64,000 nt of DNA, taken from positions 435,830,230 through 435,894,229 of the forward strand of contig NC_081407.1 of the NCBI RefSeq assembly GCF_030272615.1. Reading direction: 5' to 3'. A program made the position numbers and the translations under genes. Numbering within the stretch: the stretch's first letter is position 1; each line of letters starts with the position of its first letter. The notes under the pieces are model-generated. The model did not search any database. It was not told the origin of the DNA and worked only from the letters and a program-made list of their open reading frames with translations. The DNA is from Cryptomeria japonica. Taxonomy: Eukaryota > Streptophyta > Pinopsida > Cupressales > Cupressaceae. Below are positions 21,787-32,842 of this stretch, piece by piece.

Positions 21787-24700
21787 TCAGTCCTCTGAAT
21801 TGTACCAGTGAGAGTGCATTTTCTCTTCCGGTGTCTTAAGTCCTAGAACAAGAGCCTCAAAAATCTCTTTTCTCAAAGTGATGAGGATATCCAACTTAGG
21901 ACTTAGTCTGCACTTCAGTTCTTTTGCCTTAAACCTTAATCTTTCCTTATATTTTTCAAGTTTTTCTATTTTCTCTTCAAATCCGATAATTTCCTGTTCT
22001 ACTACTGATATTGAATCTGATGAACCTATTAAGTTGTCAGCAATATCATTGATTTAATTTTGAGCTATGTTTATCTCTTTATCTATATCTTTTATCAAAA
22101 TGTTTGTCTTGCATGTATCTCTTTACAGTTTCTTGAAGTCCAAAATTGTCTTGCCTAGTACTGGTAATAAGGTATCCATATGTTCCTTATTTTTCTTTGT
22201 TGTCTCCTCAAATATTTTTCCTTCTCTTTGTTCATTTTCTCTTTGAATGTCTTCTCATTGATTTGATCAATTGGCAATAGGTTGCCCGTTATGTACTTAG
22301 ACAATGTGTCTAATTGGCTCAATGAATATTTATTCTCTATATTACACTTAGGTGCTATCAATTTCAAAATTGGTAATGTATAATCAATAACCTTATAAGC
22401 TAGTGCATTACACTCTGTTATTTTCTTGATTAAATCTATCAATACCTCTGTCACATTAGTAGGTCTAAATTCAGACATAGAGGTTCCAGATGATTGTCCA
22501 TCTACCTTTACAATATGTAATCCATCAGTGGTGGTAATAGATTTGTTTTCTTCTTTCTCTGGAGGGTCAGTTTGTGTCTCCATTTCCACTACCAAAGGTT
22601 TAGGTTTTTATGTTGTAGTCGGTGGCACTATTTTTGAATGTACCTGTGAATCCTGCTGCTCTACCTATTTCTCTGTATGTGTCTCTGTCGGTTACTCTGT
22701 GCTCTCTACTGATGGTTTCTCTGATTGTGCCTCTGATGATTTTACAGTGGTATCCACTACTAGTTTTTCTATTTGCACCTTAGAAATGTTTACAACCGAT
22801 ATCTCAATAGATTTTTCATTGCTATCAGTTGTTGGTTGCTCAGTAGATACATCAATATATGTACCGGTGATATCTGCAATTCCTATATCCAGGAAATTAG
22901 TTGCTTGTTTAGTTTGTTGCTCAGTCCCAATTTCAAGGTTTCCAACTATATACTCAATGTTTGTGTCAACTGTTGTGTCTTCTACTGGTGGGTCAGTTGC
23001 CACATCCCTTTTCTCAGTTGATTCCTTATCAACCACAATGTTTACTTCATGTGTGTCTATATTAATTGTGTACAACACCTCTGAATCAATATTTGTATCC
23101 TCATGTGTTGTCTCCATGCTCTTTGTTGCCGGTGGAGTATCAGAAGGAGGTGTGGGTAAGTTATCTATCACCTTTATGCTTGGAGGTCCACCTACCTTAC
23201 CTTTCCCCTTATCTTTGTCCTTTTCTTTTTGATAGACTTTAAAAGTCTTTGGTCTCTTAAGCTCTTATTATTTCTATTTTTCAACAAAGAATATATCCCA
23301 CTTGTCTGCAGTTTCTTCTAATATTTCATTTACTCTATCTGCCATTAGTGCTACATGGCGGTGATCGGTTGAGAATACTGTCCGGTTAGCCTCACTGATT
23401 AACTCATCAATCTCTTGAGTTGAGTTCACTGGGTGAACTGCAAGTAATTTTTCTATTTTGATCTTTTTATCTAATTCCACAATTGCTACCCTTCTAGCTT
23501 CTAATCTTTTGTACAGGTCATTGGGTATATCATCAACAACTTCCATCAAAAAATTCTTATGAATATCAAGATATAAAATAACACTATTTTCTATACTTTC
23601 TTTTTCATCATCTGATAGTATGTTATACAACTTGCTAATGTTAGCCTATTTCCCATCTTCACTTATTTCACTTAGAAGTTTGTCAAGTGGAGGAACAACT
23701 TGTTTTTGTTTCCTCTTCTTTGGTGTCAACTTCCTTGTCAGAGGCCTGACTGCCTATTGTTTCTATCTTGTTCTTTTCCTAACTATCTGCTCAGTTTTCT
23801 TTGTTCTTTTCTGGGATTAAATTTTGCTTTCTATTGTTTCAGCACTACCAAATATTTCTTCAGTTGGTTCTTTAGGTGCTTCTAAGAGGGATTTTGCATA
23901 AGTTTCAATTATATTGTCATCTGCCTCATATCCTATTTTAGTAACCTAGATAGTCCTTGGGACCACTGCCTCCATCCAGATCTCATCTTTCTTTATTATA
24001 AAGCATATCTCCTTTTGATATTTGTCAACAATAGCTTGTGATAGCCTTATCCTAGTTTTCATTCTAGCCTTTAATGCCTAAAAATATTCATTTATGTTCT
24101 TTTCTCTATTATCTCCCATGTTATTTAGAATGTCCAGTAGTTGTTTTCCTACCGGGATGTCAAAGCCAAAATCCTTTCTTCCAATATCGGGAACTTGCTT
24201 GGTTATATACAGCATTAGACATACAAGTAGGCTGCCAAATCTGAAAGTTCCTTTCTTGTCTCCTTTGTTTTTCTTCAGATTATCTATCAATTCATCCTTC
24301 AACCATTCACATATGTCAATCATTGCATTGTTATTTACCAAGTCATAGGCACTTTTGATACACAAGCTAGAAATATAGTTTAATCTATTGGCATGAGTAG
24401 CTTTGTATCCAAGTATCATGCTTATGAACCTTACATTGATATCATTTACATCATTTACTCTCAAGGATTTCTTATCAAAAGTTACACCAGTTAGGGTCAT
24501 TACAGTTTCATTAGGAACCTTTTTCCCTTTCTCAGGTCTACTACCAGTGGAAGGTAAGCCTGTCACTACCCTAACTTCTTCTTTGGTTATCTTGTGAATT
24601 GAATCCAACCAAAAGAACTCTCCATGAACTCTTCTTAATACTATCCTTATAACATCCTTGGGAAAATGAGGGATACTTAGAATTTCCACAAAACCTAGGG

Positions 24701-24983
24701 TTTCAATTATCTTGTGTTCCGGTTTAACATTTCCATTATCATCACATATAACAGTCCTGTACATGTTCTTAATTTCATCATCTCCTAGTTCTTCTATATG
24801 ACAATGTATGTAAATTCTAGGATCCTCAGCATAAGCAACTCCATTGGGTAACTTTGAGAATGCTCCTAGGGTATCATCTTTCTTTGCAATTTCAGGAAAA
24901 AAATTAAATACGGGCCTAGGACGCTTAACAACTTCAACTATAGTAGGGTTTGCAATGAATTCAGGTGCAGAGGAGGAAGCCAC
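21787..24983 (-). pseudogene. Element C ORF2, about 1,060 codons
   Basis: Starts MASSSAPEF at 24983. Domain 1 (24983 to about 23950): IYIHCHIEELG, IRIVLRRVHGEFFWLDS, KITKEEVRVVTGLPSTG, GTFRFGSLLVCLMLY, VPDIGRKDFGFDIPVGKQL. The layout recalls plant mobile-domain / transposon-protein domains (tentative). Then a Lys-rich stretch, a conserved block (23630-23274: NSVILYLDIHKNF, ADRVNEILEET), a Thr/Val/Glu/Asp-rich low-complexity segment (23171-22692), and a coiled-coil end (22595-21787). In-frame stops, mostly TAG, occur near 24078, 23950, 23820, 23750 and 23650. Its counterparts are ORF2 of A and B. Catalytic motifs were not found. Confidence 0.72.
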
Positions 24984-25395
24984 AGTTATAAATACCTTAA
25001 TCTACCTTAAGGTAAGAGTGCTTGAATGATTTGCTTCACTTCTCGCTATGGATGCCTTCGCTCAGGATTTTCGTGCTCTAAGGAAGTTTGAATGCTTGGT
25101 GAATGAAAAGAGAGCCAAAACAGTTGCTTTATAATGTCATTTCCTTCAAATACCACATTTTATGCTTGTCGGCTAAGTAAAAACTTAACTCATCTGCCAG
25201 TAAAGAAGTATTTCAACTTCTCACCATCAACTGAGGGTAAACTAGCATGTTTTTCAATTTGTTGCCATACCCCCAAAGGATTATTTCTCAGTTAGATGAA
25301 GAATCTCCTGCCGGTGGAGTGATACTCTATTCTACCGGTGAAGGAATAGCTTCACTAACATTCATATCAGACTGTATGATCCATTGCTTTGAGAA
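24984..25395 (-). promoter_or_regulatory. Element C spacer between GAG and ORF2
   Basis: 412 bp without an ORF. A TATA-like box (minus attataaag, 25127-25135) lies about 145 bases upstream of the ORF2 ATG. Same position class as in A, B and E. Confidence 0.38.
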
Positions 25396-26400
25396 TTATT
25401 GCTTTACTTCTTCAACCTTCTCTTTACCTTTCAAACTGGGTCCTTTGTTATTTGTCAATGATGTCTTACTTCTACAAAATTTTGCAATATGTCCAATCTT
25501 GTTACAAGCATAACAAGTCACATTATTTTTTCTGAATAGCTTTTCCATATCCTATGCCAGTATGTGCTCTGCATTGATTAGATAAGTGTCCAAATCTTCC
25601 ACAAACATAGCATCTTACATTCATTCTGCAATTTTTTGAATTGTGTCCAACTTTGTTGCATTTAGAAAATTGACCGGTGGGTGCATTGGTGTTCTGATAG
25701 TTTCTAGATCTACACTGATTTGCTCTATGACCATACTTGTTATAGTTAAAGCATTTTCCATTAAATTTATAAGCATTAGGTTGTCTTATCGCTTTGATGT
25801 GATCATGTTTGTTTGCAGTCCCAGAGCTTTCACCAACTTCAAAGCCAAGTCCATTAGTATCACCATTAGGTTTCTGATTTTTCAACATGTCATCAAGTTC
25901 TTCTAAACTTTTCTTGTATTTCTCCTCGTGTTGATTTGCAGTAGCCAACTCATTTTCCATGAAATCCTTCTGTCTCATGAGTTCAGTTTATCATGTTCCA
26001 AGTGAATCATATCCATTTTTAACATATCATTCTCATGACCGAGTCTTATATTTTCATTTGCAACATCATTGATTCTTCTAGCCAGATCATCTTCATTCTT
26101 CTTTCTGTTTTCAGTGTCTTTACAAAATCTCATGGTCATGTCTTGCATTTGATTTCTCAAAGACATATTCTCTTGTTTCAGTTTGCTTGCCAGATCATCA
26201 AGAGTCTCTTTTTCATCATCATCACTCTGTATCTTCTTATGAATTTCTCTTCTTTTGTTCCTAGCAATAGTGATATTTTCTTGAAGTCCTTGAATGATTT
26301 CCTGTGTAGCCTTCAGATCATCTTCAAGTTTTATATTATTCAATTTTTCTACATCATAATCTACAAGAGATGTTTCCAATTGCTTTTTTAGATTATACAT
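25396..26400 (-). pseudogene. Element C GAG-like protein with four knuckles
   Basis: Start at 26400 (MYNLKKQLETSLVDYDVEKLNN), aligning with B. About 335 codons. Residues 1-140 are coiled coil (LASKLKQENMSLRNQM, ARRINDVANENIRLGHEN). Knuckles: CFNYNKYGHRANQC (Tyr in place of the second Cys), FSKCNKVGHNSKNC (first Cys lost), CYVCGRFGHLSNQC (intact) and CYACNKIGHIAKFC (intact). A one-base insertion in an A-run near 25522 and a frame change near 25978 break the reading frame. It ends at 25396 after a Lys/Glu tail like that of B. Confidence 0.78.
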
Positions 26401-26456
26401 TTGTACCGGTGTTAGAATCTTCCTCAAGCTGTTAGGCTTTTGAAATAGAGGACCAA

Positions 26457-26470
26457 GCTCTGATACCAAT
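26457..26470 (-). other. Element C primer-binding site (tRNA-Met type)
   Basis: Minus strand attggtatcagagc right after the 5' LTR, identical to D. Confidence 0.9.
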
Positions 26471-27248
26471 TGTTAGGATTCCCAAAGATACTGAGAGGGG
26501 GGGGGGGGATGAATCAATATCTTAATGGATTTTCTTAACTTATTAAATGAATTGCATCTCAAAATAGTATACTGATAAACAAGAATTAATGCAGTAAATA
26601 AGAACAACAACCACAACATAGAAAGAACACCATAACACAATATTTTTAATGAGGAAACCCGATGTGGGAAAAACCTCGGTGGGATTTATGACTCATAATA
26701 TTCGCTTACTAGCCAATAAGTGAATATTACTGTTACAATAGGGGCCTGCACATGCAGGAAGGCCAACTGCCTAAAGCTCATGCTTAAGTACAAAAAAGAG
26801 AAGTCTCACTGACTTACAAAAGTTGATTATGAAAATCCAATGTCATGTACTACTTCAGATCAGCATTTTCTATGCCAGGTTCAGTACTGGTTTAAGCTCA
26901 TACAACTTCCAAAACCTTATTCCAAACTCTGCCTTAATATTCACATCTTAGTTCTGCAATAATCTAACCATATCAGCATATCTCCTAAAATGATTTACAA
27001 GAGCTCATACTTATATGAGTCATGTTACAACTTGCCTTGTCAGCTTACAAAAATATTTTACAATTAAATACAAAATACAATAAATAAAATCTTGTCGGTC
27101 AGGATGCCGGTGAACATCTTTGCCGTTGCCGCTACTGGTGTTTGTGCCTGTGCCAGTGTCTGTCGGTGCCATAGGATTTTAAGGTTTCCATCAATGACAA
27201 TACCTTCAATCACCTACAATTTCTCATTGGAGTGTGCATTTGCCAACA
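26471..27248 (-). repeat. Element C 5' LTR
   Basis: 778 bp, tgttaggattccc ... ttgccaaca, followed by the ttgtg duplication. G-run of twelve at 26507-26518 against seven in the partner LTR, so this tract is unstable. Confidence 0.9.
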
Positions 27249-28124
27249 TTGTGTACTGGCAGGCACTTCACAGACACTCCATTGGCACCGACACCGGCAG
27301 GATAGAAGGATTTCTTTGGTTACTGGCAATGAAGGCCGACATAGTTTAGAATAAGGTTATCAGTATTGGAGGTTGACATCTCTTGCATCCGGCATCGACA
27401 ATTGTTTTTTATATTCATGTATTTATGTTATCTAGCCGTCATGTATATTGATATTTTAATTATCTTTGTAAGCCGACATAAGGCATGATAAGTTGTATAG
27501 GGTATATAGGTTAGTTGGATTAGATCATTTTGGTATTGTAATTATAATGGTAATGGAGATGTGAATGTGATATAATGCAAAATATATCAGAGAGATTATG
27601 TATGTGAGTATATTTATGTAAGGGTTATTCTGGTAAAGGGTTTAGGGTTTCACACCGGAATAGACAGAGCTTAATCGAAACTATATTATGGCATACAAGA
27701 TGCTATCTTTTTTAGTTAAACACTTCTCCAGATTGTAGTATGGATTTATATGTAGTCAGTGAGGCTCCTTTTGTGATTGAGTAGTGTGCTCTAGGTTGTA
27801 CGACTTCCTACAAGTGCAGGCCCCTATATTTTGTAATATCTCTTCATATGGCCAATGGATTGATATTGTGGGTCACAAATCCCACCGTGGTTTTTCCTCT
27901 TTGAGGTTTTCCACGTATAATTATGTGTGCTATGGTTCTCATTTATGTGATTGGCTTATTGGTTGCTTTAGTTCTTTCAATTTTGTATGTACTGGTATAC
28001 CGATTGGTGTATGCATATTTTAATAAGGTTAAAATTGATCTTTCCGGTATAACATTGATTCACCCCCCCCCCCTCTCAGTATTTTTGGATTCCAACACTA
28101 TTTACGTTCACCAACTGATATAGC

Positions 28125-29350
28125 ACCATTGTCCATATGATCTTAGACTAAATTTTGAAGATAAATATAGTGCTTGATATCATGTCCAATCACACAGTGA
28201 TACTAATGGAATTTGGAACCATCTTACCACCGAGGGTATGGTGTATTATTGGGTAGTGATTTGATCTCAGTGAGATTTGTAAGATTATCTTTCAACATTT
28301 TTTTCATTATGCTTAAATAGGAATCAAACAACTTCATAAAGACCCAATTCCACTATGGGTCTTGCACAGACCTCTCAGTAGCCTTAGGGATAGTGATAAC
28401 ATTCACCAAAGCATTATTCCTTTTAGACTTTCTCATGGAAGATGCGCCTCCAAACGTGTCAGCATGAGAGCATGAAGAAGATTCCCCAAACTGAGTCAAC
28501 TTATGCTAATAGTCAGTGAGTGCAAAACATCAATTGGTAAATTTTGTATAATGATTAAGAGCCAATTTTTCTCTTAATGTCGATGGTAGATTTCTGATGA
28601 ACATTCTTTGTAAATCACTATTTGGTAGGAAAAAAGGAATCTTTGTAGATATTGATTGGTAGTGGGAAATAAACTATGTATCCTCTAATTGGGGTTTTCC
28701 TCATAATGAACAAGGTATGCTATAGTGACCTTGCTTCCAATGTTTTCTTCAAACCACATATGAAAGGCATCCATAAGTTGATTGAATGACTTGATAGAGT
28801 AATCAGATAATGAACTATACCTTTCTAGTGTGGTTCCTCTATGGGACCGAGAGAATAAATTTAACAATACAAAGTCGAAGTTGTGATAGTCACTACAAAC
28901 AGTCAATAAAGAATTGACATGAATGCTAGGATCCCCTTCTCCATTATACTAATAAAACTTTAATGATTCTACCCCTCGAGGGGCAATCATGTTCAAGATG
29001 CTCAGATCAAGAGTATTGTGACTATAATAAGTAGGAAAAGAGGACTGATTAGCAACAGATGCAAGAGTAGTAAGTTATTGCTGCAGCTACCCCATATTCA
29101 AAAAAATAGTATTTAATACTAGATTATTAGGCAAGGGACATGGAGGTGGAGTAGCAAAGCCATGAGGGTTGGTACCACCTCCAAAGTGCATACCAGCACC
29201 AACAAATGTGTTAGAGGAATGGAAGTGGCAGCGATACCTATATACCCTAAAGGTATATGCGAAACATTAAATCTAAAAGTATAATATTACCAATATTCAA
29301 ATTGACAATAGGCCCAGTATCAGCCATGTGGACTGATTCCCTAAGGATAC
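28125..29350 (-). pseudogene. Gypsy G GAG remnant
   Basis: The readable core is 28906-28685: LLNLFSRSHRGTTLERYSSL, then SIKSFNQLMDAFHMWFEENI, then GSKVTIAYLVHYEENPN. This is the retrotransposon GAG (PF03732-type) pattern with an F-(2)-L and Trp/Tyr-Ser core. The remaining frame is shredded by stops on both sides. The capsid role is inferred from family. Confidence 0.65.
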
Positions 29351-29959
29351 CAACACTAATTTATGAATTAGTAGCACTAGATTGGTAATCCTTAGTAGGG
29401 ATCTTAGCAAGCAGTACATCACTTCTAAAAATCATAGATATAGCTCTCAACACCTTTAGGCCTTTCTTGTTCATGATAAGGATATCTCTCATATTATGAT
29501 AACGATAGGGCCAGCTTGGGACATAACATTTTCTCATTTAAAGAAACCCTCAAAGTCTCTCAAATTCTCCTCTAAGGAGTGCACCTAGTTGAACAAAACC
29601 TCAAGAAAAGATTCATGATTGATGACAGGGGGAGACTCCGAGGGGCATTCATTAGATTGTTATCTTGAAAGTTATTCTATGGAATATTTGTAGAAGAGCC
29701 CCTAGTGATAATACCCTTAAGGGGATAAGAGGTAAAGGGATCACTTGGATCCATCATACTTGCAAACAAAAAATTCGGTCGGGTAGGACTATAGTGGTTC
29801 AAGGGAATACTCAATCTAGAAGTTCTCCTTATAATAACCCCAAAGGCAGTCTAGGTTGTAAAGCTCATAGACAAGTCTTACAACACTTTGACAATCCCCG
29901 AACGTGTGACAAGGGAATTTAACACAAACACCTAAACATTTTAAACTTAATTCACAAGA

Positions 29960-30288
29960 CAAGATTCAAGTCAAGTTCACCAAAATGTAGACGGGAAAAA
30001 GTGAACCACTTTGACAAGCAGATATCAACCTCTCGAGGACTCACCAATCGACCTCTCCACTCAAGATGAGTACAAATCCAAAGGTTGTCAAGAACCCCAT
30101 AGATAACACACAATAGGTCACAAAGGCTTCTTGATGCCCTCCTCCAACTCTCTACCCGAGGATGCATGCATAGTTCATAGATGATAGCATGGTGCATTGG
30201 CATCCCATATGAATTTTCATATAGAGATATCAGAGTGACAGATACATGCTCCAAATTAAGTAAAACTAGATGAATGTATAACAAAAAG
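29960..30288 (-). repeat. Gypsy G 5' LTR start and probable primer site
   Basis: The minus strand reads ...cccgtctaca then ttttggtgaacttgactt, the usual LTR-CA plus primer-site arrangement of gypsy elements, placing the LTR edge at 29986. The LTR is interrupted by element H at 30289. The tRNA species is not identified. Confidence 0.45.
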
Positions 30289-30477
30289 TGTACCGTCGTA
30301 AAATTGCAATCCTTGCAATTTTGACCATATTTTAGGTCCTCACCCTAGCGACTGCATCTCCCTACTCAATAGGGACCCCTCTCTGCATTATTGTTCCAAA
30401 TATCCTCCTCTTTCAGCCCTTGTTTCACCTCACGACCCTATCCAAGCCCCAAAATAGGGCAAGAAAAGGGCATGGCT
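30289..30477 (+). repeat. Element H 5' LTR stub
   Basis: 189 bp that align with 37940-38135. Similarity stops near 30475, where the LTR of F begins. Confidence 0.7.
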
Positions 30478-31634
30478 TGTGGCTAGTTAGTCTTGGTGAT
30501 CATCTTGGGTTTGGCTGTGATTCTGCTCTGGTATGATCAGATCTCTGGAATCAATTTTGGATGCTTATTCTGAAGGTTATATTCTTGCTATATTCTGGTG
30601 GTTTCATGATTTGGTATTTCTAGTTACCGGTTGGCTTGTGCCTTTATCGAATCATTCTTGGCTTTCTCGACTAGCTTTTGGCTTTACCGACTTCTGGCGT
30701 TCTCGGTTAGCTTTATCGGTATGCATTATTTGGTGACTTCATTAGTGGTTTTTGGGTTTGTCTTATGGAATCGGTTTCTATCATACTGATCGTACTTCTT
30801 GATCATATCCCAAGTGTTTCATGACTTTGCATTGGATGGTGTGCTGTTATGGTGGTCCTATTTGGACTTGGTTGAACTTTCACTGAGGGTTTCTACCAGC
30901 AAGTGGAGCATGTTGGATTTTGGAATTAGTGGAATTCTTGGTGGATATAATTGTTTGATTACTTGATTTAGGTCCATGATATATAATGTAAATTATAATA
31001 TTGGTCTGGTGGTATAGCGTGATGTAATTTTTGAAATAAAGGGTTTATTTGTTTAGGGTTTAGTTGACCTTGTTAATAAGGTTGATGATCTATATTTATA
31101 GGTGACTTATTCATGTAATTGGTCATGGATCTATGGTTATGGTTGGTTAAGTCTTCATTATTGGAGAAAGGATTATGTACAAATAAAGTCATATCATTTA
31201 GGAGAAGGTTGGAAAGATTTTGTATTGTAAGGAAGACATCAGTGCTTAACCGAAACTGTATCGAGCATTTGTAGATGCTACTTTCTCAATTCATTGTTTT
31301 ACAGATTGTAGTCCGATGATTTTGTAAGTCAATGTGACTTCCCTTTATGATGTGCAGTGTGCTCTAGGTTGTTGGCCTTTCTGCATGTGCAGACCCCAAT
31401 ATAATTATTCATGATACTACTATAGAGTATTCATCTAATTGTGGGTAGGGTTTCCCACTGTGGTTTTTCCCTTTTCGGGTTTTCCACATCAAAATATTGG
31501 TGTTATGTGTGTTGTGCTTCTATGTTATATTCTTCATTGATTTGTGCTTTGGTTTAAGGTTTATAATTGAATTGATTGTTGTTATTGTTATTAAACCGAT
31601 TTACCCCCATCATTCTAACAATCGGTATCAGAGC
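30478..31634 (+). repeat. Element F 5' LTR and primer-binding site
   Basis: The right edge is firm: ccatcattctaaca (to 31620) then atcggtatcagagc (31621-31634), a tRNA-Met-type primer site. Contains the ccactgtggtttttcc ... gggttttccacatc box (31450-31490). The left edge at 30478 (tgtggctagttag) is where similarity to H ends and is less certain. Confidence 0.65.
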
Positions 31635-31674
31635 AAGGTTCTCTCTACAGAAGCTTAACCTCTTGAGGAGATCT

Positions 31675-32842
31675 GATGGCATTAGCATCTAGTTATACAT
31701 TTAATCCTTACCAGAAGGAGAGTCCTAGATTTGATGGTACAAATTACAAGATATGGAAGGATTGAATGAAGATTCATCTTAGATGTCTTGGAACAAAATT
31801 TTGGGAGATAGTAGAGAAATGGTATACACCTCAAGATCCTAACTCTGGTGCATCAAAACTTGCTGATGAATAGAAAAGAGCTGAAAATAATGTAAGACCA
31901 AAATAAGCTTTGTTGAGCGCCCTATCTGATGAAAAGTTAGTTAATGTCATAGAATTGGAAAATGCTAAGAAGATTTGGTTGAAGCTTGAAACTCTTTATG
32001 AAGGTGATCAGGCAATAAAGATTGCTAAACTTGAAGGTTTCTAGGTAAGGTATGAAACTTTGAAGTTGGAAGAGGATGAGAAGATAATTTCTTTCATGGA
32101 TAGAGTCAATGAGATTGTCATGGGTATCAAATGTTGTGGTAGATCTGTCAATGAAGATGAAATTGTGTCAAAAGTTCTAAGAGTTCTACCTCTGGCTTAC
32201 AAAATGAAGGCTACTGCTATCAATGAACTCTGAGCAATGTCAAGTACCCTTGTGACCAAAGATACATACTTGGGAAATTGACTTCTTTTGAACTTGGAGA
32301 TTAGAGTGTTGCTAAAACTGAGACTGTGTTTAAAGCATCTGCCTCTAATAAACAATAGATAGATTGGAAAGAGATGTATGCTAAGGATATGGAAGAAATT
32401 GATTGAGAAGAAAGAGAGCTTGATGAGATGGAAGCCTTCATTGCTAGAAGAATCCCTAAAACACCAACTGGAAGTAAGTATGAAGCAAAATTCCCTTTTA
32501 AATGTTTTTCATGTAATAAGATTGGTCATTTTGCTTCTAGATGTCCTGAAAGAGCTCCTAGGAATAATGAAATATTTGTGAGGAATTATAAGCCTAATCT
32601 TGAATATCAGAGAAAACCTAGATTCAAAAGGAATATGGATAAATCAAGTTATTATGTCGGTGATGATGATTTTGGTATTTCTAATGATGATGATGATGAT
32701 GAACCTGTGAGTGGATCTGGTAATGGATCTTCCTCGGGCAAAGACTGGGTCTTTATTGCTATCACGAATGATTCTCTGGAATCTGTCATTGAAGCAACAC
32801 ATACTGAGGAAAAGGCCTTGGCTGCTAAAACTGAAAAAGGAT
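31675..32842 (+). pseudogene. Element F GAG with zinc knuckle
   Basis: Begins MALASSYTFNPYQ at 31675. Matches D GAG (IWKD-x-MKIHLRCLG; ADE-x-KRAE). Five in-frame stops before 32240 stand at positions that are Arg or Gln in D or in the family (TGA for CGA; TAG/TAA for CAG/CAA). The open stretch 32428-32842 has CFSCNKIGHFASRC, an intact CX2CX4HX4C knuckle, then an Asp-rich tract (DDDFGISNDDDDD). One extra A near 32835 shifts the frame into protease. Confidence 0.8.

Larger units (their letters stand above)
20692..27248 (-). mobile_element. Element C: complete non-autonomous LTR retrotransposon
   Basis: 6,557 bp with perfect ttgtg duplication. 3' LTR 20692-21474 (783 bp), internal 21475-26470, PBS 26457-26470, 5' LTR 26471-27248 (778 bp). 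The internal region encodes only the knuckle GAG and ORF2; there is no room for and no trace of protease, integrase or RT. It inserted into the 3' LTR of B and is the cleanest example of the GAG + ORF2 family here. Confidence 0.92.
7411..28097 (+). mobile_element. Element B: non-autonomous LTR retrotransposon, hosting D and C
   Basis: 5' LTR 7411-8380, PBS 8381-8394, GAG 8449-9449, ORF2 9793-12942 continued at 20301-20337, 3' tail with purine tracts, and 3' LTR in two pieces (20597-20691 and 27254-28097). Removing D and C leaves about 6.8 kb. Flanks ttatt / ctatt give a near-perfect 5-bp duplication. It encodes no protease, integrase or polymerase. The LTR starts (tgctggaaattgaaactc / tgttgacaattgacactc) align base for base. 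Confidence 0.85.
20597..28097 (+). repeat. Element B 3' LTR, split by element C
   Basis: Two pieces: 20597-20691 and 27254-28097, with ttgtg present once in each flank (20687-20691, 27249-27253). Joined length about 940 bp. Ends ggattccaaca at 28097 after a long C-run (28063-28072). Matches the 5' LTR throughout, minus the 37-bp duplication. Confidence 0.88.
28098..30288 (-). mobile_element. Gypsy element G, right fragment (5' end)
   Basis: Minus-strand GAG remnants (about 28125-29350), a 5' untranslated stretch (29351-29967) with no usable frame, a probable primer site, and the start of the 5' LTR (from 29986). Continues leftward into 6647-7410 when B is removed. Decay is heavy. Confidence 0.6.

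Noticed and set aside
22426-23232. Plus-strand 268-codon open frame
   Set aside because: Antisense shadow of the Thr/Val/Glu-rich part of ORF2 in element C; low-complexity sequence leaves the opposite strand open. No homology or start context.
29665-29922. Plus-strand 85-codon frame
   Set aside because: Falls in the 5' untranslated part of gypsy G on the opposite strand; no domain pattern.
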